A stretch of 38,036 nucleotides of DNA from Actinomadura sp. 7K507 (GTDB lineage Bacteria > Actinomycetota > Actinomycetes > Streptosporangiales > Streptosporangiaceae), in contig NZ_SMKK01000076.1 of NCBI RefSeq assembly GCF_004348425.1, positions 1 through 38,036 on the forward strand, written 5' to 3'. The notes beneath the pieces are model-generated. The model was given only the letters and a program-made list of their open reading frames with translations. It was not told the origin of the DNA and did no database searches. Made by a program: the position numbers and the translations under genes. Below are positions 8,974-16,855 of this stretch, piece by piece; position 1 is the first letter of the stretch, and each line of letters starts with the position of its first letter.

Positions 8974-9188
8974 GTCCCCACTCTAACGTCCGTAGTCAAA
9001 CATGTGTTCGATCGGGGTCTCCGGCATCGGGCTCGCCGCCGGATCGCCCGGAACCGGCGCGCGAGAAATATCCGAGAAACCTGGAGGGCGGTGTCGGATC
9101 GGGGCAACGGTGTTCGTAGAAGGGGTGAGAGGCCGCCCACGAGGGGCGCCCCGACGGGGCAGGACCCGCTGAGAAGGGAACCGAGATC

Positions 9189-9825
9189 ATGAAACTGACG
9201 ACCATCACGCACGTCTCCGTCGATGGAGTGATGCAGGGACTCGGCGGGGCGGACGAGGATCGCCGGGACGGTTTCGAGCGCGGCGGATGGGCCCTGCCGC
9301 TCTTCAGCGGCGAGGCCGAGGCGTTCCTCGGCGAGTCCTTCCAGCGCGCCGACGCGTTCCTGTTCGGACGGCGGACGTACGAGATCTTCGCCGGCTCGTG
9401 GGGGACCGGCTCCTGGGGGGGCGGACGAGGGCGACAACCCGATCTCGGTGGCGTTGAACAGGCGGCCCAAGTACGTGGCGTCGACCACGCTCACCGACCC
9501 GCAATGGACGGACACGACCGTCCTGTCCGGGGACGTCGTGGCCGCCGTCCAGGAGCTGAAGGCCAAGCCGGGCGGTGAACTGCAGGTGCACGGCAGCGGC
9601 GAACTCGTCCGGTGGCTGCTCGACAACCGTCTCGTCGACGAGATCATCCTGGTCACCTATCCCGTCGTCGTCGGCCAGGGCGCGCGGCTGTTCCCCGACG
9701 CCGGGCCGGACACGGCGCTCGACCTGGTCGACTCCCGCGCCTTCCCGAACGGCGTCACGGCCCACGTCTACCGGCCCGGCGGCCGCCCGCAATACGCACC
9801 CTCCATGCCGACTCCCAGCACGTGA
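9189..9825 (+). pseudogene. Dihydrofolate reductase/RibD-C-like protein, broken by a frameshift in a G7 run
   Basis: Two frames together make one complete RibD-C/DHFR-like protein. The N-terminal part from ATG 9189 reads MKLTTITHVSVDGVMQGLGG and FLFGRRTYEIFAGSWG. After the seven-G run at 9415-9421 the family sequence continues one frame over with ADEGDNPISVALNRRPKYVA, then a segment typical of the family end (VTYPVVVGQGARLFPDAG), to a stop at 9823-9825. Removing one G restores one uninterrupted frame of about 211 residues. This could be a true mutation, phase variation at the homopolymer, or a sequencing error. The family often neighbours ECF sigma-factor genes, and a sigma remnant follows directly. 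Confidence 0.82.
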
Positions 9826-9853
9826 CGCGCGTGACCCACGTGCGTCACGCGCG
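9826..9853 (+). terminator. Perfect 10-bp hairpin directly after the DHFR-like stop
   Basis: CGCGCGTGAC (9826-9835) and GTCACGCGCG (9844-9853) are perfect inverted repeats around an 8-base loop, starting at the base after the stop codon. There is no T-tract. It is a likely intrinsic terminator or mRNA 3'-end stabiliser. Confidence 0.55.
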
Positions 9854-9902
9854 GACGTTCCAGTGTGCGGGCAGACGTCCGGGACGCGATCACCCGTGCC
9901 CC

Positions 9903-10170
9903 CACGACGAGTGGGCCAGGGTGATCGCCTCCGTGACCAGGCGCTTCGGTGACCCCGACGTCGCCGAGGAGGCGGCGGCCGAGGCGTTCGCGACCGCTGT
10001 CGAGCGGTGGCCGGCCGACGGCCTGCCCCCGAACCCCGGCGGCTGGCTGACCACACCGCCAATCGCAAGGCCATCGACCGGATGACCGTGCCCGAGATCG
10101 CCCGAGCCTTCCTGGTGAAGGAGGCGACCGTGTCCTCGCCGTCCTGTACCTCGTCTTCAACGAGGGTTCA
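9903..10170 (+). pseudogene. Remnant of an ECF-type sigma factor gene (region 2, part of region 4, C-terminal motif)
   Basis: Pieces of a group of large ECF sigma factors appear in order but in different frames. The first is HDEWARVIASVTRRFGDPDV followed by AEEAAAEAFATAVERWPADG and NPGGWLTT (region 2.1-2.2). The next, in another frame, is HTANRKAIDR, joined directly to MTVPEIARAFLVKEATV (region 4), which implies loss of a large central segment. After another frame change comes VLAVLYLVFNEG, a motif of the extended C-terminal domain of this sigma class. The remnant ends exactly where the TnpB-type element begins. At least three lesions are present, so it cannot encode a functional sigma factor. 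Confidence 0.75.
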
Positions 10171-12379
10171 TAGTTGCTGGCGGTTGAGGGTCCATGAGTG
10201 TCTGTAGCCGTTCATGTGTGATGTGGGCGTGGAGCCGGTGGAACGAGTGGTGCGCTGGGCTCTGGTCGTTGTGCGGGTGGCGGGATGCGGTGTGGGGGGT
10301 GTCGGCGCGGCAGCCGCACGCGCAAGTCGATTGCATGTTCGAGGGTGATGGCTTAAAGTATTCGCCATGTTGCAGTCCGTCATCATCAAAGGCGTGGACG
10401 CCGCCGCACACCCCGACGGGGGCGACGCCACCCGCGAGACCGCAGCGCAGACCCCGGCACAGCCCGCAGGGCGGGGCGGCCACCCGCGGCCCCTGCGGCC
10501 GATCGATGCGCCGTTCGTCGCGGCCGGCCCGTCCGGGGTGGCGATCCGTACCCGGCTCAAGGGCCTCGCGCTCCAGGACGAGAACGTGTTGCGGGAAGTG
10601 GGTGCGCATCTGGGGTCGCTGGCCGGTCGTGACCTCAAGGCCCGCTGCCGGGCCGGGACGGCGCACGACGCCGATGGGTGGGCGGCGCGTAAGCGGGAGT
10701 TGACGGGTGGGTCGTCGGCGCGGTGGGCCGGGTCGATCACCAAGGCCACCCACGACCAGTGGGCCCTGGCCCGCCGCAGCCAGCTCGCGCATCTGAACGG
10801 CCTGGAGGCCGGGATCTCGGCGATCGAGCGGCGGCTGTCGGTCCCGGTCGGCCAGAAGGGCACACGGCGGGCGGCGGGCGGGTACCGGTCCAGGCGGGAG
10901 TGGTTCGCCAAGTCCCGCCGCCTGCACGTCCTCAAAGACCGTCTCACCGCCGTGCGGGCCGATTGGGAGGCCGGGCGGGTGCGGGTGGTGCGTGGCGGCA
11001 GGCGGCTGCTGAACAACCGGCATCATCTGGACGCCGCCGGGTTGACCGAGGAGCAGTGGCGGGCCCGGTGGGAGGCCGGTCGGTGGTTCTGCCGGGCCGA
11101 CGGCGAGAGCGGGAAGCGGTACGGCAACGAGACCATCCGCGTCACCCCGGGCGGTGAAGTGAGCATCAGGCTGCCCGCCCCTTTGGCGCATCTGGCCAAC
11201 GCGCCGCACCACCGCTACGTCCTGACTTGCCGGGTCGCGTTCGCGCACCGAGGGACCGAGTGGGCCGACCGCATCGAGGCCGATCGGGCGCTGGCCTACC
11301 GCATCCACCACGACACCGGCCGGGGCCGCTGGTACCTCACCGCGTCCTGGCAACGCCCCACTATCCCCACGCTGTCACTCGAGGCGGCCCGCGCCCACGG
11401 CATCATCGGAGTCGACACCAACGCCGACCACTTCGCCGCCTACCACCTCGACACCTGCGGCAACCCGGTCGGCGACCCGCGCCGGTTCTCCTACGACCTG
11501 TCCGGGAGCGCCGGGCACCGGGACGCCCAGGTCCGGCACGCCATCGCCGGGCTGCTGCACTGGGCCGTCACCTGCGGGGTCAAGGCCATCGCGATCGAGG
11601 ACCTTGACTTCGCCCAAGACAAGACCCGGGAGAAGCACGGCCGCCGCAAACGGTTCCGGCAGCTCATCTCCGGGTTCCCCACCGGAAAACTCAAGGCGCG
11701 GCTGACCTCGATGGCCGCCGAGCAGGGGCTGGCGATCGTCGCGGTCGACCCGGCCTACACCTCCCGCTGGGGCGACCAGCACTGGCGCAAACCCCTGTCC
11801 ACCAGCAAACGTTCAATGACCCGCCATGACGCCGCCTCGGTGGCGATCGGCAGACGCGCCCTCGGACACCCGATCCGGCGACGGACGACACCGCCCCCGC
11901 ACCACCAGAGCGATGCTGCGGGGCATCGGACCGCCCAGCCCGATCAAAGTGCCCAGGAGCGCGAGGGAACCCGCCCACCCGTCACGGAGCGTGCACACGA
12001 TGCACGTCGCCGGACGGCGACACAACGAACGCGGGCAACCTGCGCATCCAACACCGTTCGGGATACGCGCAGCTCCGGGAGCCGACACCAGGTGTCACTC
12101 CTGGACTGTTTAGGAACGGTTACCTGGCTGTGACTGACGCCGATAGTTGTCCCCTTGATGTTGATAGCTGGCCCGGCGGCTGAGTTGGTGAAAGGGAGGC
12201 GGATGCGCGTGGCGGCCAACCCTTAGCCGCTGAGTGGACTTGCTGCATTGCTTGCCACGCTGGGGCTGCTTCCGGTGACCGGTGACCTGGACCGTTCTCA
12301 GCCGCCAGGGCACGGAACGACATAGGTGCGCCCGCATCGGGGAAACAGCGGCCCTCGTTGGACGATGCTTGGCCAAGGC
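10167..12379 (+). mobile_element. IS200/IS605-like element carrying a TnpB-related gene (right end not defined)
   Basis: The element starts abruptly after the sigma motif VFNEG, next to TTCAT (10167-10171), a plausible target-adjacent motif like those flanking the left end of IS605-family elements. It carries only a TnpB-related gene; no Y1 transposase (TnpA) is visible, so it would depend on one elsewhere. The lost 3' part of the sigma gene does not reappear before pckG, so the right boundary could not be fixed. The end coordinate given is simply the edge of pckG. Confidence 0.6.
10367..12133 (+). CDS. TnpB-related RNA-guided nuclease-like protein (IS200/IS605 accessory protein)
   Basis: A 588-residue relative of TnpB, the ancestor of Cas12 nucleases. 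The split RuvC catalytic residues are all present: D350 in GIIGVDTNADHFA, E411 in AIAIEDLDFAQD and D488 in MTRHDAASVAIGRRALG. The central KSRRLHVLKDRL and RHHLDAAGLTEEQWRARW regions fit the NCBI 'TnpB-related' actinobacterial branch. Between RuvC-II and RuvC-III the usual CxxC...CxxC zinc ribbon is absent, replaced by DPAYTSRWGDQHWRKPLSTS. The last 90 or so residues are Arg/Thr/Ala-rich low-complexity sequence; in TnpB elements this part of the gene often doubles as guide (omega) RNA. The start is ATG 10367 after an AT-rich stretch without a strong ribosome-binding site. Confidence 0.82.
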   Translation: MLQSVIIKGVDAAAHPDGGDATRETAAQTPAQPAGRGGHPRPLRPIDAPFVAAGPSGVAIRTRLKGLALQDENVLREVGAHLGSLAGRDLKARCRAGTAHDADGWAARKRELTGGSSARWAGSITKATHDQWALARRSQLAHLNGLEAGISAIERRLSVPVGQKGTRRAAGGYRSRREWFAKSRRLHVLKDRLTAVRADWEAGRVRVVRGGRRLLNNRHHLDAAGLTEEQWRARWEAGRWFCRADGESGKRYGNETIRVTPGGEVSIRLPAPLAHLANAPHHRYVLTCRVAFAHRGTEWADRIEADRALAYRIHHDTGRGRWYLTASWQRPTIPTLSLEAARAHGIIGVDTNADHFAAYHLDTCGNPVGDPRRFSYDLSGSAGHRDAQVRHAIAGLLHWAVTCGVKAIAIEDLDFAQDKTREKHGRRKRFRQLISGFPTGKLKARLTSMAAEQGLAIVAVDPAYTSRWGDQHWRKPLSTSKRSMTRHDAASVAIGRRALGHPIRRRTTPPPHHQSDAAGHRTAQPDQSAQEREGTRPPVTERAHDARRRTATQRTRATCASNTVRDTRSSGSRHQVSLLDCLGTVTWL

Positions 12380-14197
12380 TCAGTGGTCGAGGCGGCGCAG
12401 CAGGCTGTGGTATTCGTCCCACAGCGGCTGCGGCATGTGGTCGCCGAACTTGTCGAAGAACTCCGGTACGAGGGCGGCCTCCTGCTTCCACACCTCGGTG
12501 TCGACCGACAGCAGCGTCTCCAGGTCGGCGGCGTCGATGGTGAGGCCGTCGGTGTCGAGCGCCTCTCGGGTCGGCAGGTGGCCGATCGGGGACTTGGCGG
12601 CGTCGGCCTTGCCGTTGAGCCGCTCGACGATCCACTTCAGGGCGCGGCTGTTCTCGCCGAAGCCGGGCCAGATGAACTTGCCGTCGGCGTTCTTGCGGAA
12701 CCAGTTGACGTAGTAGATGCGCGGGAGCTTCTCGGGGTCGGTGGCCTTGCCGATGTCGAGCCAGTGGGCGAAGTAGTCGCCCATGTTGTAGCCGCAGAAC
12801 GGCAGCATGGCGAACGGGTCGCGGCGCAGCTCGCCGACGGCGCCCTCGGCGGCGGCGGTCTTCTCGGACGCGACGTTGGCGCCGAGGAACACGCCCTGCT
12901 GCCAGTCGAACGACTCGGTGACCAGCGGGACGGCGGACGCGCGCCGGCCGCCGAACAGGATCGCCGAGATCGGGACGCCCTTGGGGTCCTCCCACTCGTC
13001 GGCGATGATCGGGCACTGCCCGGCCGGGGTGGTGAAGCGGGCGTTCGGGTGCGCGGCCGGGGTCTGCGAGTCCGGCGTCCAGGCGTTGCCCTTCCAATCG
13101 GTGAGGTGCGCTGGCGGCTCGTCGGTGAGGCCCTCCCACCACACGTCGCCGTCGTCGGTCAGCGCGACGTTGGTGAAGATGCTGTTGCCCCACAGCGTCT
13201 TCACGGCGTTGGCGTTGGTGCTCGCGCCGGTGCCGGGCGCAACGCCGAAGAACCCGGCCTCCGGGTTGATCGCGTAGAGGCGGCCGTCGTCGCCGAACCG
13301 CATCCAGGCGATGTCGTCGCCGATCGTCTCGACCTTCCAGCCCGGGACGGTCGGCTCCAGCATCGCGAGGTTGGTCTTGCCGCACGCCGACGGGAACGCC
13401 GCCGCGACGTAGCGGGTCTCACCGGCGGGCGGCGTCAGCTTCAGGATGAGCATGTGCTCGGCCATCCAGCCCTCGTCGCGCGCCATCGTGGACGCGATCC
13501 GCAGCGCGTAGCACTTCTTGCCCAGCAGCGCGTTGCCGCCGTACCCGGACCCGTAGGACCAGATCTCCCGGGTCTCGGGGAAGTGGGTGATGTACTTGGT
13601 GGAGTTGCACGGCCACTTCACGTCCTTCTGGCCGGGCTCCAGCGGGGCGCCGACGGAGTGGACGGCCTTGACGAAGGTGCGCTGTCGTTCGATTTCGCGT
13701 AGGGCGGCGTTGCCCATGCGGGTCATGATGCGCATGGAGGCGGCGACGTAGCCCGAGTCGGTGAGCTGGACACCGAGCTGGGCGATCGCGCTGCCGATCG
13801 GTCCCATGGAGAAGGGGACGACGTACAGGACGCGGCCGCGCATGCAGCCGGCGAACAGGTCGGCGAGGGTGCGGCGCATCTCGGCGGGGGCGACCCAGTT
13901 GTTGGTGGGGCCGGCGCCGGACTCCTGCTCGGAGCAGATGAACGTGCGGTCCTCCACGCGGGCGACGTCGGTGGGGTCGGAGGCGGCGTGGAAGCTGTTC
14001 GGCCGTTTGGCCGGGTCGAGCCGCGTCAGCGTGCCCTGGTCGACCAGGAGGCCCGTCAGCCGCTCCCATTCGGAGTCCGAGCCGTCGCACCACTCGACCC
14101 GGTCGGGCTGGGTCAGCTCGGCGATCTCGCGGACCCACTTGACGAGCTCGAAGTTGCTGGTGGGGGCGTGGTCGCGGGAAGGGATCAAATGAGACAT
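12380..14197 (-). CDS. pckG: Phosphoenolpyruvate carboxykinase (GTP)
   Basis: A full-length (605 residues) GTP-dependent PEPCK, converting oxaloacetate and GTP to PEP, GDP and CO2, the first committed step of gluconeogenesis. Diagnostic features are the PEPCK-specific P-loop FPSACGKTN (268-276), the downstream metal- and nucleotide-binding TIGDDIAWMRFG, PEAGFFGVAPGT and the N-terminal GYVAASMRIMTRMG. The GTP-class sequence WSYGSGYGGNALLGKKCYAL is also present. ATG 14197 is preceded by GAGGAG at good spacing. One of the five palindromic operators (14298-14317) lies about 100 bases upstream, placing pckG in the proposed ArsR regulon. The opposite side faces a thiolase, so degradation of fatty acids or steroids and gluconeogenesis are neighbours. 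Confidence 0.96.
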   Translation of the reverse strand: MSHLIPSRDHAPTSNFELVKWVREIAELTQPDRVEWCDGSDSEWERLTGLLVDQGTLTRLDPAKRPNSFHAASDPTDVARVEDRTFICSEQESGAGPTNNWVAPAEMRRTLADLFAGCMRGRVLYVVPFSMGPIGSAIAQLGVQLTDSGYVAASMRIMTRMGNAALREIERQRTFVKAVHSVGAPLEPGQKDVKWPCNSTKYITHFPETREIWSYGSGYGGNALLGKKCYALRIASTMARDEGWMAEHMLILKLTPPAGETRYVAAAFPSACGKTNLAMLEPTVPGWKVETIGDDIAWMRFGDDGRLYAINPEAGFFGVAPGTGASTNANAVKTLWGNSIFTNVALTDDGDVWWEGLTDEPPAHLTDWKGNAWTPDSQTPAAHPNARFTTPAGQCPIIADEWEDPKGVPISAILFGGRRASAVPLVTESFDWQQGVFLGANVASEKTAAAEGAVGELRRDPFAMLPFCGYNMGDYFAHWLDIGKATDPEKLPRIYYVNWFRKNADGKFIWPGFGENSRALKWIVERLNGKADAAKSPIGHLPTREALDTDGLTIDAADLETLLSVDTEVWKQEAALVPEFFDKFGDHMPQPLWDEYHSLLRRLDH

Positions 14198-14297
14198 GGC
14201 TCTCCTCGGGCGTGGCTGGCCGCGGGCTCAGCGCAGGCGAAGCGGTCGACCTGATCGGCTGGCGGCTCACTCCTCACGCACGCTAAGACCCAAGGAC

Positions 14298-14317
14298 TTG
14301 CTAATCTTAGCAATTGC
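14298..14317. promoter_or_regulatory. Operator site 1 (shared 20-bp palindromic motif), upstream of pckG
   Basis: TTGCTAATCTTAGCAATTGC contains the inverted repeat TTGCTAA/TTAGCAA around a TC centre and is followed by CGATGCGGCTA, which site 2 also shares. It is centred about 110 bases before the pckG start. It is one of five near-identical copies in the window, all intergenic and AT-rich against a GC-rich background. Confidence 0.75.
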
Positions 14318-14713
14318 CGATGCGGCTACCTTGTTGAGGCGGTGCGGTTGCCCTGGCTGCGCGGCGCGCACGATGCAGCGGCGAGGAGCCGATCCGGCGC
14401 GGCCCGGTCGCGGCCCGGTCGCGGCCACCCCGCTCCCTGCCCTGGGCGACGGGCATGGCCGCTACCGGATCCGAACCCGCAGTCGCCCGGAGCCTCATCG
14501 TTGAGCGGCGTCATCTCCGGCGCCCGCGATGGGCGGAAGCGATCGCCTCACGCGGCCAAGTACTTCGCCTGGCGCGGGGGCGATGGTGGCTGCTGGCGGA
14601 GGAAGGCGCGGATTCGATGTGGCGTCCCGCGACCGGCCTCGCTGTTCGCCGGCGAATGTTGCGGTCTGTTTCGCGTAGCACTCAACTGTCCCATGGCGGC
14701 GAGCACCCCCCTT

Positions 14714-14727
14714 TAGAACAGGTTCTG
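14714..14727. promoter_or_regulatory. KstR-like operator, copy 1
   Basis: TAGAACAGGTTCTG fits the KstR cholesterol-repressor pattern TnnAACnnGTTnnA except for its last base. It sits about 75 bases upstream of the thiolase gene. Confidence 0.45.
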
Positions 14728-14756
14728 GTTTTCATTTATGGTCGAGCACATGTACA

Positions 14757-14770
14757 TAGAACTTGTTGCA
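14757..14770. promoter_or_regulatory. KstR-like operator, copy 2
   Basis: TAGAACTTGTTGCA matches the pattern TnnAACnnGTTnnA fully. It is 26 bases before the thiolase start codon, a position suited to promoter occlusion. Confidence 0.5.
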
Positions 14771-14796
14771 CATGTCGGGTCGGCGATGGGAGCGTC

Positions 14797-15954
14797 ATGG
14801 TGAATCCGGTGATCGTGGAGGCGGTGCGCACGCCGCTCGGAAAGCGCAACGGATGGCTCGCGGGCATGAAGCCGATGGCCGTCCTCGCGCACGCGCTGAA
14901 CGCGCTGGTCGAGCGGTCCGGCATCGACGCCGCCGAGGTGGAGCAGGTCTTCGCCGGCTGCGTCACGCAGGCGGGCGAGCAGGGCGGGCACATCGGCCGC
15001 TACTCCTGGCTGTACGCGGGGCTGCCGTGGCAGACCGGCGTCACCACGCTCGACGCGCAGTGCGGCTCCTCCCAGCAGGGCATCCACCTCGCCGCGTCGC
15101 AGATCGCGGCGGGCGTGGTGGACGTCGCGATCGGCTGCGGCGTCGAGGTGATGAGCCGCGCCCCGCTCGGCACCAACGTGATGCCCGCCAACCCGCGCCC
15201 GGACGACTGGTCGCTGGACATGCCGAACCAGTTCGAGGCCGCCGAGCGGATCGCCGCCCGGCGCGGGATCACCCGCCCCGACCTGGACGCGTTCGGCGCC
15301 CGCTCGCAGCAGCTCGCCGCCAAGGCGTGGGCGGACGGCCGCTTCGACCGCGAGGTCGCGCCCGTCGCCGCGCCCGTCCTGGACGCCGAGGGCGACCCGA
15401 CCGGGGAGACCCGCGAGGTCACCCGCGACCAGGGCCTGCGCGAGACGACCGCCGACGGGCTGGCGAACCTCCGGCCGGTCATGCCGGACGCGCTGCACAC
15501 CGCGGGCACCTCGTCGCAGATCTCCGACGGCGCCGCCGCGGTGCTGCTGATGTCGGAGGAGAAGGCCAAGGCCCTCGGCCTGCGCCCCCGCGCCCGGATC
15601 AGGACCCAGGCCCTCGTCGGCGGCGAGCCGTACTACCACCTCGACGGCCCGGTGCAGGCGACCGAGCGCGTCCTGCAGCGGTCCGGGCTGACGATGAACG
15701 ACATCGACATCACCGAGATCAACGAGGCGTTCGCCGCCGTGGTGCTGTCGTGGGCGTCGGTGCATGAGCCTGACATGGACACCGTCAACCCCAACGGGGG
15801 TGCGATCGCGATCGGCCACCCGGTCGGCGCGACGGGCGCGCGGTTGATCACCACGGCGCTGCACGAGTTGGAACGCCGGGACGCCCAGAGGGCGCTGGTC
15901 ACGATGTGCTGCGGCGGTGCGCTGTCGACGGCCACCATCCTCGAACGCCTCTGA
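14797..15954 (+). CDS. Acetyl-CoA C-acetyltransferase / 3-ketoacyl-CoA thiolase, steroid-type
   Basis: This 385-residue thiolase cleaves a 3-ketoacyl-CoA with CoA, or condenses two acetyl-CoA. The nucleophilic cysteine C89 lies in TTLDAQCGSSQQGIH, the catalytic His H341 in AIAIGHPVGATGARL and the second catalytic Cys (about C371) in TMCCGGALSTAT. The NINEAF-type motif appears as EINEAFAAVV. The QCGSSQQ and VRTPLGKRNGWLAG sequences resemble actinobacterial FadA5/FadA6-type enzymes of steroid degradation. That role is further suggested by two KstR-like boxes upstream, though it is inference. ATG 14797 follows GGGAG at four bases. No other beta-oxidation gene is in the window. Confidence 0.9.
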   Translation: MVNPVIVEAVRTPLGKRNGWLAGMKPMAVLAHALNALVERSGIDAAEVEQVFAGCVTQAGEQGGHIGRYSWLYAGLPWQTGVTTLDAQCGSSQQGIHLAASQIAAGVVDVAIGCGVEVMSRAPLGTNVMPANPRPDDWSLDMPNQFEAAERIAARRGITRPDLDAFGARSQQLAAKAWADGRFDREVAPVAAPVLDAEGDPTGETREVTRDQGLRETTADGLANLRPVMPDALHTAGTSSQISDGAAAVLLMSEEKAKALGLRPRARIRTQALVGGEPYYHLDGPVQATERVLQRSGLTMNDIDITEINEAFAAVVLSWASVHEPDMDTVNPNGGAIAIGHPVGATGARLITTALHELERRDAQRALVTMCCGGALSTATILERL

Positions 15955-15990
15955 ACCGGGCCCATGTCCTGCCGCCGGTCGTGGTCAGCC

Positions 15991-16218
15991 TCATCCCCGG
16001 GCCCGTCCCGGGCCCGGGCTGGCCGACCGGTGTGCGGCCAGGTCGATCACGGTGAAGGCCGAGCCGGTTCGCGCGTGCCGCAGGAAGCGCGTGCCGCCGC
16101 ATACCGGGCAGGCGGCCCGTTCGCGCAGGCCGGAAGCCGGGCCCAAGGTGCGGCACCCCAAGCACAGCAGGGGCGCTGCACCGGCAGGGCCGTGAGGCCG
16201 GTGGGGCATTCGAGGCAT
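15991..16218 (-). CDS. Zinc-ribbon miniprotein
   Basis: A 75-residue protein with one four-cysteine zinc-ribbon: LLCLGCRTL (C19, C22) and ACPVCGGTRFLRHAR (C37, C40), followed by SAFTVIDLAAHRS. I do not recognise a named family. Support comes from the spacing of the two CxxC knuckles, a good ribosome-binding site (GGGAGG six bases before ATG 16218) and operator site 2 only 32 bases upstream. It converges on the thiolase, and its 3' end contains the hairpin 15996-16018. It may be a redox- or metal-responsive accessory protein of the ArsR-controlled island; its function is unknown. Confidence 0.55.
   Translation of the reverse strand: MPRMPHRPHGPAGAAPLLCLGCRTLGPASGLRERAACPVCGGTRFLRHARTGSAFTVIDLAAHRSASPGPGRARG
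15996..16018. terminator. Bidirectional hairpin between thiolase and zinc-ribbon gene
   Basis: CCCGGGCCC (15996-16004) and GGGCCCGGG (16010-16018) form a perfect 9-bp stem with loop GTCCC. It lies 41 bases after the thiolase stop and within the last codons of the convergent zinc-ribbon gene, so it could end both transcripts. Confidence 0.5.
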
Positions 16219-16249
16219 GTTCACCCTCCCAGGCACAGAGACTGGCAAC

Positions 16250-16269
16250 TTGCTAATATTAGCAATTGC
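16250..16269. promoter_or_regulatory. Operator site 2 (shared palindromic motif)
   Basis: TTGCTAATATTAGCAATTGC contains the perfect 16-bp palindrome TTGCTAATATTAGCAA. It is followed by TGATGCGGCTAGC, almost the same flank as site 1. It lies 32 bases upstream of the zinc-ribbon gene (minus strand) and about 410 bases upstream of the one-TM miniprotein and KamA-like gene (plus strand), so it may serve either direction. Confidence 0.8.
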
Positions 16270-16681
16270 TGATGCGGCTAGCGACTGGAGGTGGGTTTCC
16301 TGGTGGACATCGCGCCTGCGCGGCTCCGTCATCGGCGGGCGCCGGTGCCCGCTCGCATCTCCTTCACATCAGGTCGCCGACCGCAGAGGCGATGCCCTCC
16401 CCGACGTGCCCAGGCCCCCCTCCTGGCGCCCGGGGAGGGTGTTCACCCCGGTGCAGTCCGGGTCCGGTCATCAGGATGTCTGCAGTGCTCGGGTCGAGAT
16501 CTCAGCCCATGTTCGACGTCGGCAAGGACCCGTGTGGTCCTGCCTCGACCGTGCGGGCGAAGCTCGCCCGGTCCCCGCCTTGCGGCTCTGGTCGTCCCGT
16601 GCCGGGTCCACCACTCCGGCTCCTGTGCCCCGAACATCACCGTCGGATGTCGCCAGGAGCGACTCTGGGAGGCAGCTCATC
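16270..16681. other. Long leader region without a supported gene
   Basis: These 412 bases lie between operator site 2 and the one-TM miniprotein. Open frames on the plus strand have no family features. An inverted repeat AGGACC-N5-GGTCCT occurs at 16525-16541, of unknown meaning. Confidence 0.4.
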
Positions 16682-16855
16682 ATGTTCAACCGCCCGCCCA
16701 TCGAGGAACGGATCGCGGCGCGTCAGCGCGAACTCGGCCCGATGAAACCCGGCAAGTACTTCCCGCATGCGCCTGCGAGGTTCTTGTTCTTCTTTGGGAT
16801 CGGCGTGGTGGTGGTCACCCATGTCATCGCGTTGGCGGCGCTGTGGTGGGTGTGA
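16682..16855 (+). CDS. Single-pass membrane miniprotein
   Basis: A 57-residue protein: a polar, basic N-terminus (MFNRPPIEERIAARQRELGP, then MKPGKYFPHAPAR) followed by one transmembrane helix, FLFFFGIGVVVVTHVIALAA, from about residue 34 to the end at LWWV. The positive charges before the helix predict a cytoplasmic N-terminus. GGGAGG lies nine bases before ATG 16682. It lies 235 bases upstream of the KamA-like gene on the same strand, in the ArsR-controlled island. I do not recognise the family; it could be a small subunit or anchor for a membrane complex, but this is inference. Confidence 0.6.
   Translation: MFNRPPIEERIAARQRELGPMKPGKYFPHAPARFLFFFGIGVVVVTHVIALAALWWV

Larger units (their letters stand above)
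14198..14796. other. Divergent promoter region between pckG and thiolase
   Basis: No gene is supported in these 599 bases. It holds the palindromic operator at 14298-14317 on the pckG side and two KstR-like boxes at 14714-14727 and 14757-14770 on the thiolase side. The middle part (about 14340-14700) shows nothing I can name. Confidence 0.5.

Noticed and set aside
10157..10336. A 59-residue minus-strand frame (MQSTCACGCRADT...) at the left end of the TnpB-type element
   Set aside because: It has some coding-like third-base GC, but no ribosome-binding site or family, it runs across the element boundary into the sigma remnant, and it overlaps the expected transposon end.
16525..16541. Inverted repeat AGGACC-N5-GGTCCT as a DosR-type box
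   Set aside because: The spacer of five does not fit the DosR pattern and the bases differ; a single copy is likely by chance.
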